This document shows, piece by piece, positions 9,482 to 18,591 of a stretch of 20,709 bases of DNA (positions are counted from its first letter, which is position 1; each line of letters begins with the position of its first letter). Origin of the DNA: Didymodactylos carnosus (lineage: Eukaryota > Rotifera > Eurotatoria > Philodinida > Philodinidae); NCBI GenBank assembly GCA_905250885.1, contig CAJNOQ010003303.1, forward strand, positions 1 to 20,709, given 5' to 3'. Made by a program: the position numbers and the translations under genes. The notes below the pieces were generated by a model that searched no databases, had not been told where the DNA came from, and worked only from the letters and a program-made list of their open reading frames with translations.

Positions 9482-12042
9482 GTTGTTATTCGTATTGTGA
9501 TTAAAATTTGACAAATGCGTGTAATAGAGTGGTGCTGTGGTTAATGATGGATGAGGCGGTGGTGGAATAACTCCTCGACGTTTAGTCGGTGGACCCAGAA
9601 CAGGATTTGGTCGATTTTCTCTGGAGACGGAATAGGTGCTAGAAGACTGAAACTGTTGTTTTTGCTGTTGATTATAACTGGCGCTTGTTGTTGTTTGTGA
9701 TAAAGTTGTTTTTGATCCTCCATTTAATGTGGCCGTTGTTGTATTTGTTGAACGTATGGGTAACATTGATGACTTATTCAAACCATTAGTTAATGGCATC
9801 ATTGACGTTGAATTAGAATGATTATTATTATTATTGTTGGTTATCGAACCAACACTTATTGTATGCGCAGTTGTGGGTTTTTTCTTTGTATCAGCTAATT
9901 TTCCGGCAGCCAAGAACGAATGTGAATGATGATGATTACGGTTAGCATTGTTTGTGGTATTATTATGATTGTTTTTATTTATTTGAGAAATGACAGTATT
10001 GGCTGGACCAGGTTGTGTGGGAGTTGTTGTTGTTACAGCACGATTTGTGGTTGGTGGATTTGTTGTGGTACCTCCTTTATTACGGTTCAAACGATGTTCT
10101 TGTAAACAGCGTACCCAATCAAACTCGTTGTCATTTACGAAGTTATTTTCGCTCAATACGTTACGAAATAAATTTCTCAAATGTTCATACTAGAAGAAAA
10201 TAAAAGAAAGAATGAAAATAAGATATTACATCACTCAATTATAAACTATACGTACATTTGGAGTATCAAAGAATTTTAAGTCACGAACATAGCGTAAATA
10301 TATTGCGAACTGACGTGCATAACCCTCACACAATACTTCAATTGATGTAAGACGTTTCGTATCACCAATTTTCTGATAACGTTCTTTTAATGTATCAGCT
10401 TTTAACCCTTGCCAAGGGAGACTTCCACGAAGAAAATACATAAACATATAGCCTAATGCTTCGAGATCATCACGCCGACTCTGTTCTAAACAGAAAACAA
10501 ATGCAATATGCCGTTATGAGATCGTAATGAGAAGAATAAATCAAGACGACTGTTGCATCAGCTACATCGCATATATAATCACTAAAAATCTGTCAAGTAC
10601 TTGAAACTTCAATTAAAAATAATTTACCTCTTTTATGGGTGAGCTTTCATGTCGTCAGTGATGTATTTTGTCATCAGTAACAAAACAGATAAAAGGTGTT
10701 GTAAAACATCATTCGACATTATTTTTCAAGAGTACTACGCGCTTATATTAAGCAGTAATTTAAGACACTTTTAACACATTCCACAGACTGGCATAGCTGT
10801 GTATGGGTTTATTCGACTCTTACCTCGTCCTGCATGTGTATTAATAGACATATATCTTGCTGTGCCTAAATGCATAAAAACAAGCATTTATATTGAAGTA
10901 AAACATTTATCTATTTTCCATACCAGTTAAACTTTTATGTTCACGGTATGGTATATGTTCTTTTGTGACTGAATCGATATATTCTTTGGCTAATCCAAAA
11001 TCAACCATATGGATAATATGAGTTCGATTCTAAAATAGTTAAAAGTCATGTGATTTATCTACGTTAGGATTGAGTAAAAAACACTGCTAGCAGCGGCCTT
11101 TTATCAACATTACTCACCGTGGATCCTCGTCCAATTAGGAAATTCTCTGGTTTGATATCACGATAAATCCTACAATATGAATAGAAAAATGAATAACAAG
11201 AGTGACTAATGCGTATGCATCGTGCAAGTGCGTTTGTGTTGAGTAAGTGATTGAAGACGAAGCAAAGATTTAGAGCAAACAACTGCTACTAGAAAGTTTT
11301 ACAACGAATCCGTTTCTCTCATCATTTATCAATTCTTTTTCTATGCAACTACTTCCAATTTTCAGCCCAAGTAATATAACTACTCTTTAAAAAGAACACA
11401 TTTTATTGTTCAAACAGTATTTACTGGTACACTTGCACATCTTCAATTCTGCATGAAACTGTTCTCGTCACATAACAAATCATATGCAGTACTTACAAAT
11501 TCTTCGAATGTACATATTCAACTCGATCCAGCAACTGTAATGCAATCATTGCTACAGTTTTCAATGTAAACTCTCTTTTACATAAATCGAACAGGTCTTC
11601 TAATGACGGCCCTAATAATTCCATTACCAACGCGTTACAGGGACCCGCTTGACCATAATAATAAACACTTGGTATTCCGTCATGTTTTCCTAATACATTA
11701 TAATATCTGTATTCATGCGCTAATTGTGGTGTACGTGTTGATGATTGCTCTAGTTTGATGGCGACATGTTCATGATTTTCTGTATTCCTGCCAAGATGAA
11801 TTTCTCCTAAATAATTTTGACACGTAGCAAAAACAAAAAGAAAACGGTAGAAGACTTTTACCAAAATTGCCACTCCCTAGTATTCTTCCAATTTGATAAT
11901 GTGAACCCAATGTTGTTGACGATCCTGTATTTTGTGTTGTGCTGCCTGTTCCTATGTGTGACGAGGTTGGTCCAAAATTAGGACGTATTTTTCGCACCTG
12001 TGAGTTTCCTGTACCTGAATTCGGCCCACCGCCACCGTTCAT
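9275..12042 (-). CDS. CSNK1G: Casein kinase 1 gamma (gilgamesh-type), membrane-anchored Ser/Thr kinase
   Basis: CK1 gamma kinases are lipid-anchored and phosphorylate membrane targets such as LRP5/6 in Wnt signalling. Seven exons: 12042-11862, 11806-11497, 11169-11118, 11029-10924, 10865-10824, 10485-10256 and 10189-9275. All introns are GT-AG (55, 327, 88, 58, 338, 66 bp) and phase-consistent, giving 611 residues. Motifs: glycine loop GSGNFG (56-61), lysine in VAIK (K78), [11 protein letters not shown], catalytic YRDIKPEN (D168), DFGLAKEY (D191), CK1 'SIN' (223-225), [12 protein letters not shown] and [13 protein letters not shown]. The tail ends [10 protein letters not shown] (593-602), matching the palmitoylated C-terminus specific to the gamma subfamily. 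Vertebrate proteins are roughly 400-450 residues; the excess is an Asn/Thr/Ser-rich linker of about 240 residues in exon 7. The ATG at 12042 has A at -3 and is the first in frame; an upstream in-frame TTG is not a likely start. Confidence 0.96.
9391..9490. repeat. ATT/AAT trinucleotide microsatellite inside the CK1 gamma coding region
   Basis: About 100 bp of (ATT)n on the plus strand, broken by single substitutions (act, gtt, ggt). On the minus coding strand it is AAT and AAC codons and encodes interrupted polyasparagine at about residues 540-576, between the kinase domain and the lipid-anchor motif. The scattered Thr, Ser and AAC interruptions show it is an older tract partly stabilised against slippage. 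Length probably varies between alleles. Confidence 0.9.
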
Positions 12043-15000
12043 TGTACAAAAAATGATTAGAAAAGTAGAATCGCGGCCAAAAATTAAAGAAAACAAAACA
12101 CTGATCTAATAATAAATTGTTTGTTAAGAAAAAAATTGAGCAAAGTAAAAGAACAAATAAATTAATTTAAATAACAAGGCCACCACCACAACAAAAATAT
12201 CGATTCAGTTGATGATGGCTGTTGTTCTTGCTTTTTGCACATCGTAAAAAGTCTTATTCGAATCACTTCTTCATACTCTAAAGTAAGAATAAAAACAAAA
12301 CACAGTAAAACGCAACTACACTGTAGCAAAGATGGTAAAGACAGACATAAAGAGACAACTGCTGGAACTATCATGATTTCTTCTATCATCTACACGAAAG
12401 CTGAGAATACTACGGGAAACCGGAGCGCATCATTCGTATAAACAATTGTCTGGTTGAGTTAGATGAAATGATGCAATAGAATGTACCGTTGTGCGTCTAT
12501 ATCCAGTTCTTGCCAGTGAAATTTCCTTTTTTTGCGAAATACTACGTGAACCAACAGATTTATCCGGAGTAAAAGAATATTGATAAACCTTGATGACTAT
12601 TTCCTGGCAACCAGCAAAGAAAAATCATACTTAGACAGAACGTTTACTTTAATTCAAAGAAAATCCAACTTACAAACGGCTGACAATTGATCATTCGCAT
12701 TACAAAATAGACGCAAAAAGAGCTTCCTCAACCAGCAGTGATTGTCGTCATGTACAGCCCGTGAAGAAAAACTAAAAAATCTCAACAGGTAATGGCAACT
12801 TCAAATATTCATTCTCTTTACTTTTCAGTTTTCGCGCCATATTAATTTAGATCAAAATACTGGCAGGGATCTTGCAGGGATGTCCTAGCATAAAGAAAGC
12901 TTCATACAATACCAATTGATCTTCGAAACTGTTCCCCAAAAAAAAGAGCAAGTAATTTTTATTTCAATAAAAACGGCTTCATCCGGGTAAGTCAACCACT
13001 TCACTAAGCCTTGTTCATAAAAGTTAAAAACCACCAATTCCAGCTAACAGTATGCACACAAGCATAAAAAAGGGAGCTTCATGTAATGTTTTCTTTCACA
13101 TGTGTCTTTTACCTATTTCATTTTACGTTCACATGTGAATCCACAAAGAAAAAGAAAAACTTGAACATATAAAAACAGAATTTAACCTTTGTCTCTTTTT
13201 TCTTTGAATTAAACAGAATGCTCTCTTGGTAAGAAGCGTAATCTAATTGATGGCATGCTTTTTTGTAAATTTTTTTCTCTTATAGAAATGAGTTTTTTTT
13301 GAACAATTGACCACTTATACATACACACTCACATCAAACAGCGTTATGTAAAAAAATCTTTTCTCCCTTCTCTCCTATTCTTATCATTCGTACATGATTT
13401 ATGATTATGAAGCATCCAAAAAAATTTTCGTCTTTTCTTCTTTTGCACGTATTTCAAGTTTTTTTTGTTCTCTAGAGTAATGTTGTATACTGTACGACGT
13501 ATAACAAAAGACCCTAAAACCAACAAATAAATGTTTCAATGATTCCAACGTTTGACAAGGTTTAAATAGAAAGAAAAAACAAGTAAAATCGGCACTTTTA
13601 TCTATTCAAGGAGAGAATAACTGAACAGTTTATAAATAACAAGGATGGCTAGGCTATTAAGTCATAGATTTAGGACAGTTTAAACAATTGGAAAATCTGT
13701 TGTGCTTTATAACCGTCAAAATAACAGGGATACAAGGATAAAAATTACTATTACCTTGCTTAGGTGAAAAGCAACAAAAAGAATTGTTATGCTACCAACA
13801 AACTGATAGAAACGAGTCTACTGCGTCGATTCGTGCTTTATTCAAGTATATAATACCATTACAGAAGTGTCATTAAACTCGGTTTCTACATTTGCATAGT
13901 CTGAGATAATCGAACAATAAGAGAACGCTGCTCTATTCGCTAACACTTTTTTTTAATACGAAGTTAGTGATCTGCTACTTATACCTTGAAGTTTTTGCCA
14001 GCACGTATCAACTTTTCGGGGAGCTAACGCAGAAAAGGTTCTTAATGTTTGCAGATCGTAGTAGAGCAAATAAGCACTTAAAAAAATACAACTATAGATG
14101 ACGAAAACAATAGACCGAATTCTCAATGACTAGAGTCTCTACAGCAATTACTTACATATGACCGACTCCACAAACTTGTTCGGTCTACATCACGTGTATT
14201 GGTTTACTTACATAGTGTGAAGACTCGAAACTCCAAATCGCATTTTGCAAAGAAAACAAATATACGAAAATAATTCTCTTAATTTGAAATTTATTTGTGC
14301 AAAGGATCCGAGGGTATAATTAGATTGTAAAGTGATGATTCATTCGATGAACAGTTTCAGTTATATCATACTCGACGAAAATAATATTATATGAGAAGTC
14401 CTTTATCGAGAGCATCTGAAGAACTGTAAGATTAACAGTCGCTACTTTCAGCTTTCTTCGTTGAACAAGCTCATAAACGAACGACAACAGTTTTATACTA
14501 ATTTTTCTATACATTTGGAAGGATTCACACGCAGTAGAGAACAGTTTATTGTTGTCATTCAACCGGAAGTACTTTGTCTACCTGTTTGATTCGACAAAAA
14601 CCAATTGTATAACGTTTTTTTGCTCAAACTTATTTAATTAAAGATGTCTGATATTTGAAAGTTCCAGTACTATTAACAAATAACCAAACGAGAGAACATA
14701 GAGAAAACACAATATGAAGACATAATAACAACAAACGTTCAATATTTTACTAATTTTATCTAAAACAAAAATAAACAGTGAACTAAAATGATCAGAGTGT
14801 AGGATTCGAAGTATAAAAATACAACATAAAATGAACCTGATCATTTCTACAGCGTAAAGCCGTAATTTAGATCAATATTCTTAGTTTCTTTCAGTGCCAT
14901 TTCGCTAGCAGAAATAGAATATACCCTCAATACGGCCACCTACTTCGATGCTGTTGTAGGCATTACCGATTAGTAAACACTGCATCTTCAGAGTATGTCC

Positions 15001-15709
15001 GAATAATACAAGTGCAGTGCTTCTGACTAAGCGTTCTATTCTAACGAATCTTAATCTAACCAGATTGAGAAAGGTTTGGAATGTGGATGTGAGAATAAAA
15101 GTCATTAGTTTCATTCGTTTGGTTATTGGTCCTCGATCAGCAAAATAATAAACAATGTTTCGAATAAGATTTGATGCAATATATATGCGTGCATTCAATT
15201 TTTTTCAAAGGGTATAAATACTGGGAAAAGTGTATGCCATATGAGGAGTAAAGCTTTAGTCCAGTATTTATCTAAACCCATGTAAAGACAAGAGGACGTT
15301 TCATCAATATTCTGCATTTCATGAGCTTAAGTGTAGGTTTAAGGTAACGCTCTTTGTTTCGTAGTATGTCGTTTTTGAGTACTAACTTGAGGCTCTTTGT
15401 ACGTGCCTTAAGTTAAGTCATCCACTGAAGTCTTTTTAAATGACCTTTTTTGTGTTAAAAACAAAGTATGAACCCAAATTTCAAATGTAGACTAAGCCTA
15501 AGACTGTTTTATTCACGAAAAGTGAGAGTCATCAAAGATCCCCGACCTGTAATAACAATGACTCAAGCCAGACAACACCGAAAGAGTAGACCAAGTAACT
15601 GCGTCACGTGTATTCTGTATTTTTTCGTAATGTGTGCCTTCACTTTTCAAAACATTCCTCATATTTTGTTTACACCAGTCCACCATTAGAAATCCCCAAG
15701 AAAATTAAA
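12043..15709. other. Gene-poor AT-rich region upstream of the CK1 gamma gene
   Basis: About 3.7 kb with no exon I can support on either strand. The first few hundred bases must hold the CK1 gamma promoter and 5' UTR; no specific element stands out. Open frames at 13344-13526, 14320-14562, 14638-14844 and 14905-15198 (minus) and 15468-15689 (plus) resemble no known protein. The frame at 14905-15198 is the longest but has a stop directly upstream and no ATG near its start. Confidence 0.45.
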
Positions 15710-15750
15710 GTGTTCTAACAAAAGTACAAGTGTTCTAACAAAAGTACAAG
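15710..15750. repeat. Tandem duplication of a 20-bp unit
   Basis: The unit gtgttctaacaaaagtacaa occurs twice back to back (15710-15729 and 15730-15749) and is followed by a partial third start (gtattcaa). Around it, the phrase gaccaagtaact is found near 15590 and again near 15768, each followed by a similar tcac-containing stretch, so a larger diverged duplication of about 180 bp is possible. No function is inferred. Confidence 0.6.
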
Positions 15751-16090
15751 TATTCAAGACCAAGTAACTACATCACATTCTTAGCTTTGGCGCATTCTAC
15801 TTTTCTTCAAAGTAATCCCTCTCGGTTTAGATGAAGCTGATGAGAAACCTCTACACTATCTACTTCAGTTCAAAATGGATAGAGAATAGGCGGGTGATTG
15901 CTACTGGTAGCAAAAATTGAAAACATGGCTATAATCAAAATCTTGCTTTCATTTTAATTTCAATCGTTATTGCGGGGTTTCGTATGACGCCATCTTTTTT
16001 CCAGTGAAGAATAAAGGCTACTTACCAATGAAATAATCATCCAATCACAGCCTCTTTATTTGCGTAATTTAATAATACTTGCGCCACCTA

Positions 16091-16127
16091 TTTGGTGTAG
16101 CTCGTAGCTCTATAGAGCTACACCAAA
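16091..16127. repeat. Nested palindrome, 13-bp arms with an inner 18-bp palindrome
   Basis: tttggtgtagctc (16091-16103) is perfectly inverted in gagctacaccaaa (16115-16127). The inner part, gtagctctatagagctac (16104-16121), is itself a perfect 18-bp palindrome that overlaps the right arm, so two hairpins compete. This could be the fused ends of a small inverted-repeat element or a cruciform-forming site. No gene lies next to it, so it is not an obvious terminator or operator. Confidence 0.55.
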
Positions 16128-16441
16128 ACAAGAGAAATTGTTTAGTACGTCTAAATCGCGTTAGAAGGATGATTTTCCTGAGAATTTAGTTGCTGCTGCA
16201 TTAGTTTCTTCTAGGTGTCAGTAACTCACGGATGGATCGATCATTGTGTCCGACAGTTATATCTGATATTCCAGCGATAATAATGATAAAATGGTTCCTT
16301 CACCGAGACTCAGAAAACGCAAATTGCAGGTTCTCCTCTGACTACTTGGTTATCGTTTAAAAATGATCGACTATGATATTCTTATTTATAATTCAATGCT
16401 CTTTCAAATGAAATATGTCTCGATTTTCGAGACAATCTGAA

Positions 16442-16681
16442 GAGTTGCTGAAAAGTGATTTTTCGTATTCATCACACTCGATAACCCAGAAGATTTTCTG
16501 TTTTTGGCTCGGGGTACTCCGAAAGTTCAAGAAAAAGTTTGAAACAAAATGGTGCAAAAGGTTTTCCATGGAAAAATAATATTAATTTGAAAACTTTTCC
16601 TAAACTTTCGGAAGTACCTCGGGCCAAAATCTTCGGGGTTATCGAGTGTGTTAAATACGAAAAACCACTTTTCACCAACTC
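16442..16681. repeat. 240-bp diverged foldback (inverted repeat) element
   Basis: A left arm at about 16442-16540 pairs with a right arm at about 16586-16681. Well conserved blocks are gaaaagtg/cacttttc, acactcgataac/gttatcgagtgt, and ccgaaagtt/aactttcgg. One indel of about 7 nt and scattered substitutions separate the arms, which are around 80-85% alike by eye. The centre contains the palindrome ttttccatggaaaa (16562-16575). Apparent ORFs on both strands here are mirror images of each other and not genes. It is probably an old foldback or MITE-like element. Confidence 0.6.
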
Positions 16682-17348
16682 TAAACCAACTTTATTTTTT
16701 TCCGGTGATATGGTGCTATTGGAAAAAATACTTTCAGAATGAAGCTGATTTTTTTATTTATATTATACGAAATAGATGTGTCTTAAGGGGGGGGGGCCCA
16801 AATATACCCTCAAATTTGGTCAGTTTGTAGAGAACATTTCCAAAGATCTGGGGTTACAATTTCTCGCGAATTGGATAACCTTTGGTGGAGTTATGAAACG
16901 TTCAAAACTACCAAAAGACGATTTTCCCCCGAAAATTTCTCGAGATCTTTAGAGGGTCCTGGTACCAAGTTGAATAAGCGTACCCGTAAAAGTTTCAAAA
17001 TGTGCAGAGACATTATGAATTGTGAATATTAAAATTTCTTGTGGATTTTTTCGGCTGTCAGGAACTTAGCGTTTGCCTCATTCTTCAGTGAAAAGAGAAT
17101 AACCAAATTATGTCCGGTGTTTTTAAGAGTTATGGATATTTGACTACATTATACACAGTATATCCGTCTAGCTTAAAGCTTCTAGAAAATGAAGTACAAA
17201 AAGAAGTTTGTGATAAAATTTAGAATTCGTACTTTCCTACATCTTTTGAGATTTTTAGAAGCCGACTCATGTTCATTTGTGTAAGTCAATGAACTAATTT
17301 CATTCGTTGTTACAACATATTCCAACTTCGTATCAATTTGTTGGTCAC
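16682..17348. other. Non-coding DNA between two foldback elements
   Basis: Contains a run of ten G residues at 16787-16796 followed by CCC, unusual in this AT-rich DNA. The part at 16810-17040 has a slightly more balanced base composition and may be further transposon debris. No frame matches a known protein. Confidence 0.35.
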
Positions 17349-17350
17349 TA

Positions 17351-17653
17351 CCCTAGTCGAGACTCCCGGCAAAACTCCCACAGGACTGCTGTCACGGGAT
17401 CCTGCGGGATCCTGCAGGATCCTGTAGGAGTCAGGTGGGACTTTCAAGGGATTTCTCAGGACTCCTGAAGACTCCCGTGGGACTTCTGTGGAGGTTTCGA
17501 GTCCTGTCAGAATCCTCAAAGTCCCACGGGAGTCTTCAGGAGTCCTGAGAAATCCCTTGAAAGTCCCACCTGACTCCTACAGGATCCTCCAGGATCCCGC
17601 AGGACCCCGTGACAGTAGTCCCGTGGGAGTTTTGCCGGGAGTCTCGGCTAGGG
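17351..17653. mobile_element. GC-rich 303-bp hairpin (foldback/MITE-like) element flanked by TA
   Basis: Arms 17351-17485 and 17519-17653 are each 135 bp and match at 130 of 135 positions by hand count, with a 33-nt loop (17486-17518). The ends are CCCTAG...CTAGGG, immediately flanked by TA on both sides (17349-17350 and 17654-17655). That is what a TA target-site duplication of a Tc1/mariner-type MITE would leave. Because TA is self-complementary, it could also be part of the palindrome. The arms are much richer in G and C than the surrounding DNA and are built of short reiterated words (ggatcctg, aggactcc, gactcccg). No transposase is encoded. Four of the five mismatches are transitions, so a transcript would form an almost fully paired hairpin. 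It lies beside a decayed gag-like fragment. Confidence 0.75.
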
Positions 17654-17699
17654 TATTCACTATTAAACTTCCAAAACAACCATGAAAATCTGTATCAAT

Positions 17700-17840
17700 A
17701 ATCAGTTCGTTTAATTGTGCTCATAAAGCAATGAATTTGACAGTTACTGCTCTTATCCATTCATCAACATTTTCGGTTTTATTGCCATCAAATTTGGGAA
17801 AATCCTTCACAATTGCATCCAAAAGTAACTGGATGTAGTA
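17700..17840 (-). pseudogene. Decayed retroelement gag-like fragment
   Basis: On the minus strand, 17825-17724 reads LLDAIVKDFPKFDG followed by NKTENVDEWIRAVTVKF and a TGA stop at 17723-17721. The pattern 'F..F.G....v..Wl..v..kF' is typical of the N-terminal part of the capsid-like gag domain of LTR retrotransposons, where a Trp follows the F.G block by about 10 residues. The frame breaks on both sides: upstream another frame seems to continue (AKSTTSSYFW), and downstream a shifted frame gives FWKFNSE just before the GC-rich hairpin. No protease, reverse transcriptase, integrase or LTR is visible. The class assignment is tentative, as only about 35 residues are readable. Confidence 0.4.
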
Positions 17841-18591
17841 GATTTTGCCACTTCTCAAATGCATACACTTAATAATATTACCAGTTTAATAGATCCGGCT
17901 AGTGCACCAATATGCCAGCCTGCCGTATTTTATTTGAGGAATCGTATCGAGTGAAATCGCAAAAAAGTACAATCAAAAAACTATCGAAATTAAACCAATA
18001 TATAGTTAGCCAAACGATAGTGACTCAATGAAAGAATGTGGTAAGAATAAACAACAATGGGATGAAAAAGGAATGCTCAGGAATGAAACTGGAAACCCAA
18101 AACCTTCGGAAACCTTCCTGAAGATCCCCATATGATACCATTAGATTCTTTATGCTTGATTACCTCTACTTCAGGCTTTTTGGACTGAACACAACCAGTA
18201 ACATAAGTGACTGATCCCTTCAATAAGTGTCTATCGCTTTTTGATTAGTGATAGGTAGTAACAGAAGCTCTTGTTGACTGGGGCAGATCATTAAAAGAAA
18301 AGCCTTATGGTTTAGTTTCAGGTGGATTGAAAAAAAATGTCTTAAAAACTCCACTGTGCTCATTCAAATTTGTACAGTTAACAACCCTGCCAAGTGCAAT
18401 GGATAAAGTCAACAGCCTTAGCATTCATTTGGGCGTGGTGTCTGTTGTTTTTAAGTTATCAATACAAAAGAGATACAAAGTGCACTAAAAACGAGAAAAA
18501 ACAGCAGACGCTCTAATACTATTTTCTAAAACAAAGTTCGATAAGATAAAAACGATAAACATTTGGATGACCGAACCATTTCAAATGTGTT
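17841..18591. other. Intergenic DNA with possible retroelement debris
   Basis: Slightly less AT-rich than the rest. Short open stretches on the minus strand (for example SKKPEVEVIKHKESNG near 18130-18190) look coding-like but are broken by stops and match nothing I recognise. They may belong to the same decayed element as the gag-like fragment. Confidence 0.35.

Noticed and set aside
11862..12096. Longer N-terminus for CK1 gamma starting at 12096
   Set aside because: The upstream in-frame start is TTG, not ATG, and the added residues are hydrophobic and unlike the family. ATG at 12042 has good context.
14905..15198. 97-residue hydrophobic/basic minus-strand frame, considered as a receptor fragment
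   Set aside because: It begins at a TTG after an immediate stop, shows no family motif and no splice-linked neighbours.
16472..16742. Overlapping ORFs on both strands (16472-16678 minus, 16539-16742 plus)
   Set aside because: They are mirror readings of the two arms of the 16442-16681 foldback and resemble no protein.
17310..17685. Two ORFs on opposite strands (17310-17519 minus, 17488-17685 plus) encoding nearly the same peptide
   Set aside because: They are the same palindromic DNA read from each arm of the GC-rich hairpin; no gene is needed to explain them.
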